NCBI RefSeq assembly: GCF_027596085.1
Contig: NC_072470.1
Span: 2,427,532-2,491,531 of the forward strand
Direction of reading: 5' to 3'
DNA length: 64,000 bases
From: Anoplopoma fimbria
Taxonomy: Eukaryota > Chordata > Actinopteri > Perciformes > Anoplopomatidae
Shown: piece by piece, positions 23,482 to 34,965 of the stretch
Numbering within the stretch: position 1 is the first letter of the stretch
Layout: each line of letters starts with the position of its first letter
Notes under the pieces: model-generated
What the model saw: only the letters and a program-made list of their open reading frames with translations
Told to the model about the DNA's origin: nothing
The model's database searches: none
Made by a program: the position numbers and the translations under genes

Positions 23482-24151
23482 TTAAACTAAGTAGTCATCG
23501 TCATTCATCAGATACCCTGCTTCGATTGAATCCGTCACCCATGAGTCTCGTACAATCTTAAATTTCTTCTTGAAGGAGCGTCTCAGAGACCTTAAGCCCA
23601 GAAGTCTGCTCTCCTCTGTGATAACGACATGAGAGACTCCTTCCTCTAACTTCTGAGCCACCGTTCCTCCATGGAAGCGAAACTCCAGAGCCCTGATGTC
23701 CAAACAGCTGGCAGCTATGGTGGTTTCAGGCTCCCCTATGTCAGCGTAGCGGTCCACGTAGACCTGGAAGGGTCTGAACATGCTGGTGGGAAGGTCCTCC
23801 CAGCCGTACCGCTGCTCCACCTGGCCGACGTCCGCCGCCGCAGGCTCGTCCGCGCCGCTCATCCGCCCGAACACCTCCCTCAGCTGCTGCTCGTCCGTGT
23901 CCGCGAAGTAGCTGTCGCCGTAGCCGTCGTACTCCTTGGCGAAGTGCTCCCTGGTGGAGGGCGACATGTGGATCATGTGGCGAGGTTGCCATGGGACCAC
24001 CTGCTTCTGGCGCAGGCACTCCAGCAGCCAGGAGGCCCACACCACGTCGTGCCGGTCCGACGTGACCAGGTTCTTCACGCGCACGTTCTCCGCGCCGGCA
24101 ATCACGCAGTAGGTGTCCGGTCCGGGGTTTTGAACCACAACACCTCCACAA
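23482..24151 (-). CDS. lig4: DNA ligase IV, second coding exon (tandem BRCT region)
   Basis: This exon encodes residues 688 (third codon base) to 910, ending in TAA at 23482. It follows the acceptor TCTTCATAG|TTGTGGAGG at 24152. Joined to the donor after A687 it reads VASCGGVVVQNPGPDTYCV, matching the first BRCT repeat of LIG4. BRCT1 spans about 661-745 across the splice junction (WASWLLEC, W729). The linker 745-785, with HMSPSTREHFAKEYDGYGDS, is the XRCC4-binding region known in the family. BRCT2 runs about 815-910 (FRFHGGTVAQKL, DSWVTDSI, C-terminal YLV). These repeats hold ligase IV on the XRCC4 coiled coil for non-homologous end joining. The first half of the exon is strikingly GC-rich. 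Confidence 0.95.
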
Positions 24152-24593
24152 CTATGAAGACACCAGAACTCAGTTCATTCATTTTGTGTTTGGTTTTGTT
24201 AAATGCCCTGAAGAAGACCTACATTTGTCAAAACATATCGTCTCTTAATGATATTGCAATAATAGTAAATGCTTCGTAATATTTCCTTCCTCAGCATTTT
24301 AAGATTTTGGAGTTCCTTGATAGCCTTCTTGTTTATCCATATCATTTAGCATACTTTAAAGTGTAACCATGTGACTTTTGAAAAAGAAAATGAACACTAT
24401 AGTCCTCCAATAAATTGAAAGTTTAACTCATAAATAATAACATGCACCATTGCTCATTTCAATACACTCAGGGCTTTTGCATCTACAGCCTTATTTGGTC
24501 TGGTATGACCAGTAGCATATCTGGCTGATGTTAGCTAACTTAGATAGAACTTACAACTTATTACTTTTTATTATGACTGAGCATTCACGTTAC
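24152..24593 (-). other. lig4: 442-bp intron inside the lig4 coding region
   Basis: The donor is CCAG|GTAACG (GT at 24593-24592) and the acceptor TTCATAG (AG at 24153-24152); it is a phase-2 intron. Without splicing, the first coding exon would run only one further codon into a stop (TAA at 24592-24590). The intron holds part of a dispersed repeat with TTGGTCTGGTATGACCA, also found near 46180-46235. As I know it, mammalian LIG4 has an uninterrupted coding exon, so this intron is a difference worth noting. Confidence 0.9.
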
Positions 24594-26656
24594 CTGGCCA
24601 CGCCCTTTTCCAGCTCAGCCTTGGGGCTATCCTGTGTGCCATTCAGGATACAGAACTCCACATCCTCGAACATATCCGTCTCCTTGGCGACCCCGGAGAG
24701 GTCTTGGGGCTTGAAGTGGTCTACGATCCCGACCACCTTCTTGGGCTTGGCCGCCATCTTGCGCTTCTTCTTCTGCGGTTCGTTGCCGTCGATGTGAAGG
24801 TGCCGCGAGGCGAGCTTCCCGGACGCCTTGCCGCGGAACTGCTCCAGCTCTGCCAGGGTCATGCACTGGTGCCACTCCTTGTCGTCGCGGATCTTCTCGA
24901 TCCTGGGGAAGCGCAGGGTGCAGTTGGTTTTGTACATGTCGCTGCCGACTATCTCGGCCGCCCTGACCTGGATGATGACCGAGTTGCAGGGCTCGATGTA
25001 GACCTCCGGTTTCTCGGTTCCACACAGGATGGACGCCGGCGGGTCATTCTTCCGATAGATGTTCCAGTGCTTGGCCAGCTTTAGACCAAGTTCATACAAC
25101 TCCTTCATGGTGTAGCCGGAGCCGATGCGGCAGAGGGTGTGGAAAACTGAGGGTTTCTCGCCGGGCTTTGGAGCTTCGGCGACGGCGCATAAGAAATGTG
25201 ACATCATACCGCCCCGTCTCCCTTTCCCCCAGTAGCCGCCGACAATCAGCAGGTCGAGCTCATCCATCAAGCCGTCCACGTATTCAGGCTTTATTTTTAG
25301 CCATCCCTCCCCCCGCTTGTCAGGTTTGTAGATGGACATTGGATCCTTCACCATGATCCCCTCCTCCCTGCCGTCAATGGCGTCATTCAGGGAGTTCACC
25401 ACCTCCTGCATGGTCCTGCCATCGGCCTTTGGCACCAGGTGCATCCGTCCCTTGACTGGCGTGAAAACTGTCTGAAGGGTCTCGTAGCGCTTCTTCAGCG
25501 GTTCCCGGCCGAGCTTCTGGTCATTGACCAGCAGCACGTCGAACACGCAGAAGCACGTCTGCAGCTCCGAGTCGTCCATGAGCCTCTTGATGTCGAATTT
25601 GCTCCCTTTCTGCATGAAGGCCTCCGTGGTCGGGTTGTACGCCATCATCTCACCGTCGAGGATGCAGTTCACGACGTGGCCTTTGAAAACGTTGTGGATG
25701 TAAGGCGTCAGGGAGCCTTGCAGCGGGGATCCTCCAAACTGATTGGTGTACTCAAACGCGTTTCGGCTGAAGTACTTGTACACATCGCCGTCTTTGTGCA
25801 GCTGTATGCGCTCCCCGTCCAGCTTGGTCTGGATGAAAAAAGGGGCGTTTCCCATCTGTTTCTCCACATTGCGGATGTTCGCAATAGCCGCCAACATGGG
25901 CTTGAAAGCGGAGAAGAGTCCGATGGAGACTTCGCTTAAAGACACGGAGTGGCTGTGGAGCTGCTGGCACACCTTGTTCAAGTCCGTGTTGACGTTGTAG
26001 AGCTCGGTGGCATCCGGGTGGAAGACTTGGAGGACAGTTTCTTTGCTGATCCCGAGCTTCATGTCCTTCAGGATCATCCTGATGAGCCATTTTTGCTCGA
26101 GTGCCGAGCTCTGGGTGATGACGTGCAGCAGGCTCTTTTTCACCAGGTCCTTCTGGTTGCCCGCGTTGTTGATGGCCACCGAGTCCAGGAAGTCGTTGAC
26201 TTCTTTTATGCTGAGGTTTCCTTTGTCGTCGCATCGTTTCTTCAGCACAAAGTACGCCATACCGGCAAAGTCACCAGCTTCTCCCTGGGATGTGGTCGGA
26301 GCGCGGTAGTTCAACAGTTTATTGGCTTCGGGGCCATTCTTCGGGAGGCCCAGCACGTCGATGTAGAGTTTAGCTAACATGCTCTCTTTGATGCCGTACG
26401 CCATTCGCTCCCGTTCAAAGGAAGGGACTATGAGGCGCATGGCTGAGTAGAAAGAGTCGGTTGTTTTGGGGTTGTCTTTGTGGAGGGCACAGTGAAACTT
26501 CCTCCAGGACTCAATGAAATCCCCAAGGATCTTGGATTTATCTGGGCGGAGTTTGGACTTCTGGATTTTCTCTAAAGTGGTACAAAGGTGAAGGAAAGGA
26601 ACCTGATCAGCAACAAAGGGCTGACCTGCAGCACCGCTGTTGGAAGTTCCCGCCAT
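24594..26656 (-). CDS. lig4: DNA ligase IV, first coding exon (DNA-binding and catalytic domains)
   Basis: DNA ligase IV seals double-strand breaks in non-homologous end joining and V(D)J recombination, in the nucleus with XRCC4 and XLF. This exon encodes residues 1-687 and two bases of 688; with the second exon the protein is 910 residues, the family's usual length (human 911). The start ATG (26656) has a strong context, CACCATGGCG. Residues about 10-240 form the DNA-binding domain ([45 protein letters not shown]). Nucleotidyltransferase motif I is TKLDGER with the adenylated lysine K278. Motif III is ILDGEMM (332-338), motif IV EEGIMVK (431-437) and motif V GWLKIKP (451-457). The OB-fold part includes [11 protein letters not shown] and [18 protein letters not shown] basic PQKKKRK at 627-633 may be a nuclear signal. 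All catalytic motifs look intact. Confidence 0.97.
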
Positions 26657-27766
26657 GGTGAAATCTGAAACAAAATATTAAAAAAAATAATTTAAAAACA
26701 ATCAGCCAAGTTGTGGCATTTACCAATTAAATTGCAGATTGTAAACAGGTCATTCTTTCCAATAAATGAATGAATTGATCGATATAAAAATGATCAGGAT
26801 CTTTTTGATAATAGATTCATCGCAAACGGGTATTTTTCACTATTTTCATACATTATATAGACTAAATGATCGATCTCCTAGTTGATAAAATAATCAGTAG
26901 CTTAATCGATAATGAAAATAATATTTAGTTGCAGCTCTAACGGGCCACTTTGAATATCAGCAATCGGCCACTTCAATGTGAAAATATCATTATTATTTTT
27001 GTAATATGTGCCCTTTCGATTGGGCTGATTTTAATAGCATCCATGAAACAGCCTTTTGATTATGAATACAGGCTATGACATAGTTTAATGTGATCAGATT
27101 ACCAATGAATGATTTGCATTGGTCAACGCTAAATATAGATAGTTTGTGTGGTCCATCTTAAATGCGGTTGATACATTATAAATCTTGCTATTCCACTGAC
27201 TGCTTAGTTGCAGAATATTGATCCACAGAAGTCAAACTTTAACATCATTATCTTTTAATCTGACAGGCAGCAGGCAGATATAAACAAACAGGAATAACAA
27301 CTACATTTAAACCTGGAGTTTACTTTAAGATGGTGCAAAGTATTACATCCAATACTATGTTATACGAAGTATAGCATCTAGTTGTGGTTAATAGCTACTA
27401 ATAAAAGTTTTATTCATTCAAGCAAAAAGCTTCTGTCAGCTCTGGTACATTTATTTTCAAAATAAAAGCATCTGCTGTTATGTGACTCTGTTGTACAGGC
27501 TAGCCTGTCCATAAAAGAAACGGGCTTTTGCCAACAACTTAGCCAATATTTAAGAGTACATTTGAGTTTGAATGTTTCAGTTTACACACATCAAAACGCG
27601 AAAGAATTGACGTTTCACATTCGTCGCGCTTTTATTTTGAAAACAGACCAAGGTGTTGTTCTCCAGCTTTGTTTTGTTTTTTAAATAAATACATTATTAA
27701 TCAATTAAAAATAAAACAATACATGCTGACAAAATAAACAAAAAATGTAACAGATTTTAGTGTTAC
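26657..27766 (-). other. lig4: 5' UTR end and intron 1 of lig4
   Basis: A splice acceptor TTTTGTTTCAG|ATTTCACC lies 8 nt upstream of the start codon (exon begins 26664), so the coding exon has almost no 5' UTR of its own. The intron 26665-27766 is AT-rich. It contains a dispersed repeat at 26823-26945 (AGACTAAATGATCGATCTCC ... AAAATAATATTTAGTTGCAG) that recurs at 14430-14520 and 33140-33340. Confidence 0.75.
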
Positions 27767-27890
27767 CTTGCTGTTTTTATCCTCCAGAGAACAGGTGGAT
27801 AAGCAGGCTTCTCTCCGAGAGCTACATGTTGGACACTTCCGCGTTGACAAAGTAAGGTCCACCAAGGAATACGTTCCCCCTGGAAACAAG
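27767..27890 (-). other. lig4: Predicted 5' noncoding exon and promoter of lig4
   Basis: The donor is AACAGCAAG|GTAACA (GT at 27766-27765), and the next consensus acceptor on this strand is just before the lig4 start. The frames here do not resemble LIG4, so the exon is taken as noncoding. A GCGGAAGTG motif on the minus strand (27842-27834) fits an ETS/GABPA site, common near starts of housekeeping genes. The upstream limit is approximate; a retrotransposon tail begins only about 180 bp further on. Confidence 0.6.
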
Positions 27891-28071
27891 AGCGGAACCT
27901 TTGTTCCTCTACATTATTTATTTGTGAAGCTCAAATTTGACACTTTGAAGGCGTCACTTTTTTGTATATTTAATCTGAAATACCTTATTGTTTACGTATT
28001 ATTATTATTAATTAGTTGAATTTTCTGTAAATTGTTCTATATCAATTGGGCTGTATTTCTAATGTTTTTTT

Positions 28072-28552
28072 CTTGTAGCTATAATAATTATAATAGTTTT
28101 TCTGTCTGTACATATACTATTTCAGTTAATGTGGATTTTTTTTTACTGTTTTTTATTGCTTATTTACAGTACCAGTCAAAAGTTTGGACACACCTTCTCA
28201 TTCAATGGTTTTTCTTTATTTTTTTTATTTTTTTCTACATTGTAGATTAATATTGAAGACATCCAAACTATGAAGGAACACATATGGAATTATGTGGTAA
28301 ACAAACAAATGCTCAACAAACCAGAATATGTTTTATATTTTAGATTCTTCAAAGTAGTTGAATGAGAAGGTGTGTCCAAACTTTTGACTGGTACTGTATA
28401 ATACTTGTTTTTTATTTCATTTTATTTTATCTTGTTTTTCTTTTACTATGTCTCTTGTTTGCACTATACCCTATGCTGCTGTAATCCTGTACATTTCCCC
28501 GCTGCGGGACTAATAAAGGATTATTTTATCTTATCTTATCTTATCTTATCTT
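28072..28552 (+). repeat. Non-LTR retrotransposon 3' end, interrupted copy
   Basis: It has the same sequence as 19631-19842, from TAATAGTTTTTCTGTCTGTA to CCCCGCTGCGGGACTAATAA and a (TTATC)n tail, but is split at 28166/28397 by a 230-bp inverted-repeat element. It lies just upstream of the lig4 promoter. Confidence 0.8.
28167..28396. mobile_element. Tc1/mariner-type MITE, 230 bp, with 39-bp perfect inverted repeats
   Basis: The ends 28167-28205 and 28358-28396 are exact reverse complements over 39 bp, starting CAGTACCAGTCAAAAGTTTG. The element is flanked by TA on both sides (28165-28166 and 28397-28398), the target duplication of Tc1/mariner transposases. The related retrotransposon tail at 19631-19842 shows the unoccupied site with a single TA. 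The terminal sequence is one I know from fish Tc1-like elements. No transposase frame is present, so movement would have needed an enzyme supplied in trans. Confidence 0.95.
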
Positions 28553-28634
28553 GTATGATGTATGTATGATGAACAGAATGCTAAATCAACCTGTGAATTC
28601 CCTGCAGATATACCATTGTTGCTCCTCCTTTTCC

Positions 28635-28647
28635 CCAGCAGAGGGCG
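28635..28647 (+). promoter_or_regulatory. Candidate CTCF-binding motif
   Basis: CCAGCAGAGGGCG fits the CTCF core at every position. It lies 0.8 kb upstream of the lig4 noncoding exon. A weaker match, CCAACAGGGGGCG, is at 30464-30476 in the same orientation. Motif evidence only. Confidence 0.4.
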
Positions 28648-28859
28648 ACACTGAGATGCTGCATTGCTGACAAGGTGCAGCCAGTGAAGGTTGTTTACCT
28701 CCATGGGTCTGGTCTGGAGCCAGTGAGCCAGTAGTAAGCTGGTAGTAAAAGATAGGAATGTGTACTTGTTGACAACAGGAAGGCGTGTCCCTTCACTACA
28801 ATGATAATGTGGACATATTTGGATCAGAGTCCTAGTACTATTAAAGCTTCAAACCTCCC

Positions 28860-30100
28860 TGGTTGGTCATTTATGCAGTAAACTTACCTTGACAATAATC
28901 AGTTATTATGATGATAAGCAAAAATGGGCCTGTCATCTTATTGCAATAAACAAATACTGTATGATAAGAATAATTATATTCCGTCTTCTTATTTGAGGGA
29001 GTAAACAGTCCTGGTTTTGGATCTTGGTCCAACAAAAACTCATTAATGGGCACAAACCAGCTGTTTATTGTGGACAAAATATGTGCATATATTTTGAATT
29101 AGTATGATCTACAAACACTGACATGTTTGGCCTTGACATAACAGCTGTTCTATTGTGCTGACATGTCATGGATTTGGTCATTTAAGGCTGCACAGATGGA
29201 TTTGTTGCCTGTTTGTGCTGGGATAACAGCTTCACAACTTTTAACCTCATGCTTTGTTTCCATTATACACTTGTTTTGACATCACCGCGTTAGGAGGCAG
29301 CTGGTGTTATTCCAAAAGTAAATGCCATTACTTGAAAAGCAATGCAAAATCGTGCCAGTGATGTTTTCTTACCAAAAGAAAGTATCTGAGGCTGGTACCG
29401 AGGTGGATTCCACAAATACCGATGTTGTTGTTTTTTTAATGAAAGTTATATGGTTAAATCATTTATTTGAATTGAAGCAACACAGTGATTCTCTCTTCCA
29501 GGCCATGAGGTGTGGTGCTCAATCAATGACCCTAACCTTTGACCTTTGTGTAGGCACGTGTGTGTGTGCGTGGGAGGGCGGGTAGTTTTTTTTTTACAAG
29601 GATCAATAAAGCATGCCACTGGTAATTTATTCAAAATGCTCAAATGGACGATGCACAAACAAGATAGGAAAATATGTCTTTTGAAAACAAAAGGCCTCAA
29701 AGAACAAGAAAATATCAAGAACACAACTACATTTGTTCACAAAAGGTATAAATGACCAACAGAAAAGCATCTATAAAGGTGATCATTCATTCAACAGTTA
29801 CAAAACTAGCATCACATTACTAGTTAGTAAATGCATCTTTATATAATCTTTTGTATAAAGGTGTCTTTATAGGAAGAAAGGGGGGAGGAACTTTATGATT
29901 ATATTCTTTATTTACATAAATAAAGAATGTAATCTAATATTCTTTAGAAATACTAAATATTCTTTATTTTCATCAAGAATATAATGATGGTCATCATGAT
30001 GACTTCACCACAGGTAATGATGAGGTCAGATTTAACACTATGTATATGAACATACTAGTTTATACATCTGAGAAACAAAATGAGATGGTAACACTTTACT
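28860..30100. other. Intergenic stretch, nothing recognised
   Basis: AT-rich DNA without a coding exon. The part at 29890-29990 has repeated ATTCTTTA/TAAAGAAT motifs in both orientations and could fold, but no known RNA is recognised. Confidence 0.45.
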
Positions 30101-30247
30101 TTAAAGTGGCAGTTTACTCCAAAAATTTTAAAATACATATTTTTCCTCTTACCTGTAGTGCTATTTATCTATCCAGATCATTTTGGTGTAAGTTGTCATG
30201 ACGTCTCATGATTGTGTTTTGGATTTTTGGGGTGAACTGACCCTTTA
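30101..30247. mobile_element. Degraded MITE, relative of the element at 50580-50742
   Basis: It contains TTAAAGTGGCAGTTTACTCC at the left and GGTGAACTGACCCTTT at the right as decayed inverted ends. The internal block TTTTTCCTCTTACCTGTAGT followed by GCTATTTATC is shared with the better copy at 50580-50742. Confidence 0.6.
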
Positions 30248-30519
30248 TTTGGTATATAACACACTATTATGTAGTTATTTTGAGGCTTTGGAAAACAAAA
30301 GATTGAATTTTTTTAAATTATATTTAAACATACATCTAGGATCATTCAGCCACAGGGATGCCCGGTAAGAGTACAACACCTCCTTCATTTATATCTGAAA
30401 ATAAAGTCAGAGTCCTCGCTTTAACAACAACCCAAATTTGGTGTTGCTCATTGCTTCCTGCCACCAACAGGGGGCGACCTGCATCTGTTGCAAAGCCAGC
30501 TGAACAGCACTGATCCCTG

Positions 30520-31330
30520 AGTCACACACCAGCCGGGGTTGTTTACCTGTCTGCTGCTGCTGCAGTGGAGGATCCTGGGATATGTGTGTGTGTGGGGAGG
30601 GAGGGAGGGAGTGAGGGAGTGAGGAGGTTCATTTGGAGCTACTATGTGCTCCAGCAGTGAACCCGCTGTGTTGTGCAGTGCTGTGGAGAGGAAAGCTGGG
30701 CTGACTGGGAGCTAATGCTGTATTAGTGCAGCATGTGCATGCACCTGTGCCTGTGTGGGAGAGGGGGATGCCGTGCAAGAGGCAGCATAAAGCCCCCCAA
30801 CACACACACACACACACTCACACACACTGCAGTAACCCTCCCATCATGCTGTCGTGCAGCGGGCAGCGGGTTACATAAGCCCTGCTGGATGTGCTGCTGC
30901 ACTGCAACTAGCAAGCGACCCACAAGACAGTAAACAAGTGACGTCACTGCTTCCGTGGCATGCATCAGCTCGCACTGGGCCTAGGAGCGAAGAGGAGGAG
31001 GAAGGGTAGGGGGGGGGTTTGTAGTGAGCTTTTGGGACGGAAGCACAGAGGGAGAGAGAGAGAGAGAGAATTGGCCAGAGTAACCGGGCTAAAATCCCCC
31101 CCTCCCCTCCATCGACATGGCCGATGATTAAGCGGTGCGTCAGCCTCCTCATTCAGAGTGACTCGTTCGTGATGTTTCGCTGCCGAGACGGTCGTAAACA
31201 CTTCCTGTCCCCATGCTGGTTGCTGACAGATTGGGGGATGTGTTTGCCAAAAGGCTTCCCATTGATCATTCACGCTGGTTGTATAACGTTTCATGAAGGG
31301 GATGTGGTGAATCCGATGGCGATTCGGTGA
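30520..31330. promoter_or_regulatory. GC-rich segment with an exact CRE, possible promoter
   Basis: This stretch is richer in GC and CpG than its surroundings and has an exact CRE octamer TGACGTCA at 30939-30946, purine tracts and a (GA)n run at 31049-31068. The first ATG after these on the plus strand (31117, CGACATGGCC) opens only a four-codon frame. No following exon is recognised. It could be the first exon or promoter of a noncoding transcript, an enhancer, or nothing. Confidence 0.3.
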
Positions 31331-34300
31331 AAACAGATGTTTAAAGTGTTCTTTTGCATGGCAGCTGGATTATCGCAAGGTCACGAGATCACGCAGGAAA
31401 GGCCCGGGTCACGTATCACAATAAAATCCATTTTGTCAGGCTCCAAGTAATTTGGTTGCGGCCGGACCAATCTGTGAGGAGCTACTGGCAATTAGGGGTG
31501 TGGCTTAGGAGTGTGTGACACGACGAGGAGAGGCGTTCTGAACAACAATGGCGGCTCGTAAATACTGTAGGTTAGCGTAGCTGTAATAGCATCAGTTCTA
31601 TCAGAATTCTGCATGGAAATTATGTTTTCGCTCTTCTCCTGACTGGCTTCCGAAAGAGTTTGATTGACAGATAGTTTGTCCAATCAACTGTCAAGTATTA
31701 TTTTGAAAGTGTCTGCCCTTTACCAAATAGTTTCCAATGACGGCCTCTCAGATGGTTCTGTGTAACAAACCTTTTTTTGTTTATTACCTTATTATCTTAT
31801 ATCTACTAAATTCAGTTTATAATACAGTAAAATGAGGTACAGCATGTATATTTGGTATCAGCACACTAGCTGCAGATGGGGGCCCCAGGGCTAAAACTGG
31901 CATACGCTAGCAATCACAAATACAGCGTACGTGTGAGAGTGCGTCTTCAGTACAGTATGTACCCATTCGTTCGGTGCCTAATGTGTGTTCCCGGCAGCTG
32001 ACTTATAAACAGAGTGAGAAAAAGAACACCTCTACACAGTTGCCAAAGCCACTTCTGATGCGCCGGCACCTAGAGGCGTGATCAAACTCCTCACCACATA
32101 ATCCTACACAAATGTCAAGGGAGGACAGGGAGATCCCGTTCAATGTAATTGCGTAACACAGGCAGGGTGGGCCAGACTGCTGCACTCAGTGACCTTTCGC
32201 CAAACTGACTGGATCAGCTTCACACATCGCTGCCATTCCACACTGCGATCTGCCCTCTTACCTGTTCAATCTGTCGGCCTCTGTCCTGCTCTCTGTTCTG
32301 AAATTGAATTCCCCGATAAAATCAGGCCGACTGGACGGCCAGCTGACCCGGTGCGGCCGGTCTTGCTTGGTTACATCATGTGGCGCAATAGCAGAAGGGG
32401 GTCGAGAGGTCGACGTAGCCTCTCGTGACCTGGATTGGGCCTTGGTTTGGGTTAAAGCGGGAGCTAACAGCCCTCGCAGCGGTAAAGCGAAGCAGATGGA
32501 GTAGCAAAGAAGGTCAGGGTTAGATTGTGGGCATCTAATTAAAAAAGCAAGTGCACCAGTTAGGTTCATGTTAAGTGTTGTTCTTGTTGTTGGTTAATTT
32601 GGTTCCAGTCTGAAAGGGCCCAGGATCCATTGGGGCTAATTAAACCATTGAAAACCATCACCAACGTTGTTGAGTCCATTATCAGCGTAGTGGATTTGTA
32701 TGTGGAGGGAGGTGTCGGCTTAATGGCGTACGCTCTCACCCACGCTTCTTTCCCTTGACACCTAAGCCTTTCTAGATTGGCAATTGCCCATTTTGCTGGT
32801 GTTAAAGTGCTGCCTCTGACACCACTGATCACGCCATCGGGATTTTATTACTTTAAAACCCTCTGTTAACACATCTGGACCTGCATTTTATTGGTTCTCC
32901 TCTTACATGTCAGAAAGGAAATGTGGCTCTGGGAGGTGGGGTGACTCAGGGCTCCGTCCTTATGACTCTTATATTTTCCTTCTGAATGCTTCTCTTGGGT
33001 TTTAATGGGTGATACAATGATGATACAATGTTACTTTAGTCATACTAATAACAATAAAAAAACACTGCTGCAGTCCTGTCACTTTTAATTGTGAAAGAGT
33101 GCCTAAGTCAAGTAAAACCTATAATGTTTAGTTGATTAATTGATCAATTCATGCACGCAAAATGAATATGAAATTTAATATCTTTGGGTTCTGAATAATT
33201 TGTTGGACAAAAAAGATGTTTGAGGACGTCACCTTGGGCTTTGGAAACATGATGGACACTTTCTTTAAAAAAAATTCTGATTAATCGATTAATCAAGAAA
33301 ATAATAATACGGTTAATCAATAAAGAGAATATATAATCAACAGCAGAAAAAGGCCTCCTACAAACCCCATCTGAGAGTAACTTAAACACACTACACTTTG
33401 TATTTCATTCACATTATTAAACATAATTCTATTTATTCACAAGTCTGTTATAAGTTACCTGTATTTGAAAATTAATTGAGTCATTGTTAATTAAGTCGGC
33501 TCATTGTCATGTACAAACCAGACGGACCTGTCTTTTTAAATAAACATTGAGTGTTACTGTGTATATTTTCTGTCCAAAAGGGCTTTCAGCATCTTAAGCA
33601 TTTGTTTGACTGCTTTAAGCAAGAACAGAAACACACCTGATCCGCTTTTCCTCTGCTTCACAAAAGACGTAATTAGCATTGATAAATTGCAATAAAAATC
33701 TATAATTTGGGATATTTCCCTGTATTTCATAGCTTTCAAAGACAATCAATTAGCATTTTTGACGTATGGATTACCTGTGGAGAAAAAACATTATTCATAA
33801 TCCTTTTCAGGTTTCCTGAAACATGCACTTGCAGTGTTGGCATTCATATTACCAGGCTTATCTGTCAGTAAGGTCATATTATGTATCATAATGTGTTTTT
33901 TAACACAGTGACTGTAGTTTTTATCCGCTACAGTCTCGCTATCTAAGTGATTTCATCAAACTCAATGACTGATAGAGCTTCCTGAGCAATAACTCCAGTC
34001 AACGGGACGAGTCACCGTCTCTTATCATGTCACATCAGACATCCAAACACATACAGAGCGCCAGCAACCGCGGAGAACACAACAAGACAGAACCTTCTCA
34101 TGCATGTTATGCAACTTGTTGTGCTATCACCAGCCCCGCTCTAAGATACTGCTCAAAAACAACTCCTTGCATAACATTCGAAAATTAATGACACGGCAAT
34201 GTTCTGAGGGAGTGGGACATCTTGTTGGACACGGGGGTGGGGGGGTCAAAATTAGATTTGAACTGGGGAACGGTGCCAAAACAGTAAGCTATGAAGTTTG

Positions 34301-34774
34301 ATCTTAAATACTGTTAAATGGGGCGCGAGCTTTGAACCGCCTTACACTACTGCCAGGTCTTTCACCTTGATTAATCCATTTACTGCCTTTAGGCCCTGAT
34401 CAGACAGAGTGGGTTTTGGCTGCATGGGGCGGCTTTTTGTGACTTTTTTTTTTTTTTTTTTTTAAAGGGAATGAAGATTTTTACGCAATGCTTTTGCATT
34501 GCTGAGCATGATTTTTTTTGACAGGAGCAACCTGAAAATCAAATCTGAGCAGTTAAATTAGTGCAGTAATTGAGATTTGGTTGAGTTGTTTCAATTCATC
34601 TAAAATGTACTATTCGCTCTGTTAGGTGGCGTACGGTTCATGGTTAGTGTTAAGCTAACATTAGCACTCATTCTGTGGTTCCCAAGCAACAATAATAAAC
34701 AAAAGAAGATGCAGCAAACTGCAAGAAAATGCTCTTTCTGCATCAAAAAGGCAGTGCGCTGGACGTAGTGGTCG
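31331..34774. other. Intergenic stretch with dispersed repeats
   Basis: No coding exon is recognised. About 31540-31750 (ACAACAATGGCGGCTCGTAA ... TTTGTCCAATCAACTGTCAAG) looks like a dispersed teleost repeat. 33140-33340 contains the ATTAATCGATTAATCAAGAA repeat. 34444-34464 is a poly(T) run. Confidence 0.4.
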
Positions 34775-34965
34775 CAACACACCCGTTGGTTTGTTGGACT
34801 ACTTTTTTTAAGCCTTGAGTTTGTGTTGTTGTTTGAATGTTTACAATGTTTACTGATATAATAAATCAAGTAGGGTCATTTTCTCATTGACTTTAATACT
34901 ATCTGACTTCTTCTTGCAACCGGAGGAGTCGCCCCCTGATGGCCATTAGAAAGAATGCAAAAGGG
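34775..34965 (+). repeat. Second copy of the 11697-11954 element family
   Basis: It shares CCGTTGGTTTGTTGGACTAC, ATCTGACTTCTTCTTGCAAC and GGAGGAGTCGCCCCCTGATG followed by GCCATTAGAAAGAATGCAA with the copy at 11697-11954, in the same order and orientation. An internal segment is divergent. It keeps the CTCF-like core at 34930-34942. Confidence 0.65.

Noticed and set aside
23671..24279. 202-codon plus-strand frame opposite the lig4 second exon, and similar long plus-strand frames at 25439-25939 and 57750-58265
   Set aside because: They lie antisense to well-supported lig4 and irs2 coding exons and owe their length to codon bias of the real gene.
31117..31330. ATG with good context followed by a 68-codon frame at 31124, considered as a new gene
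   Set aside because: The ATG at 31117 meets a stop after four codons and the next frame shows no conserved domain or splice continuation.
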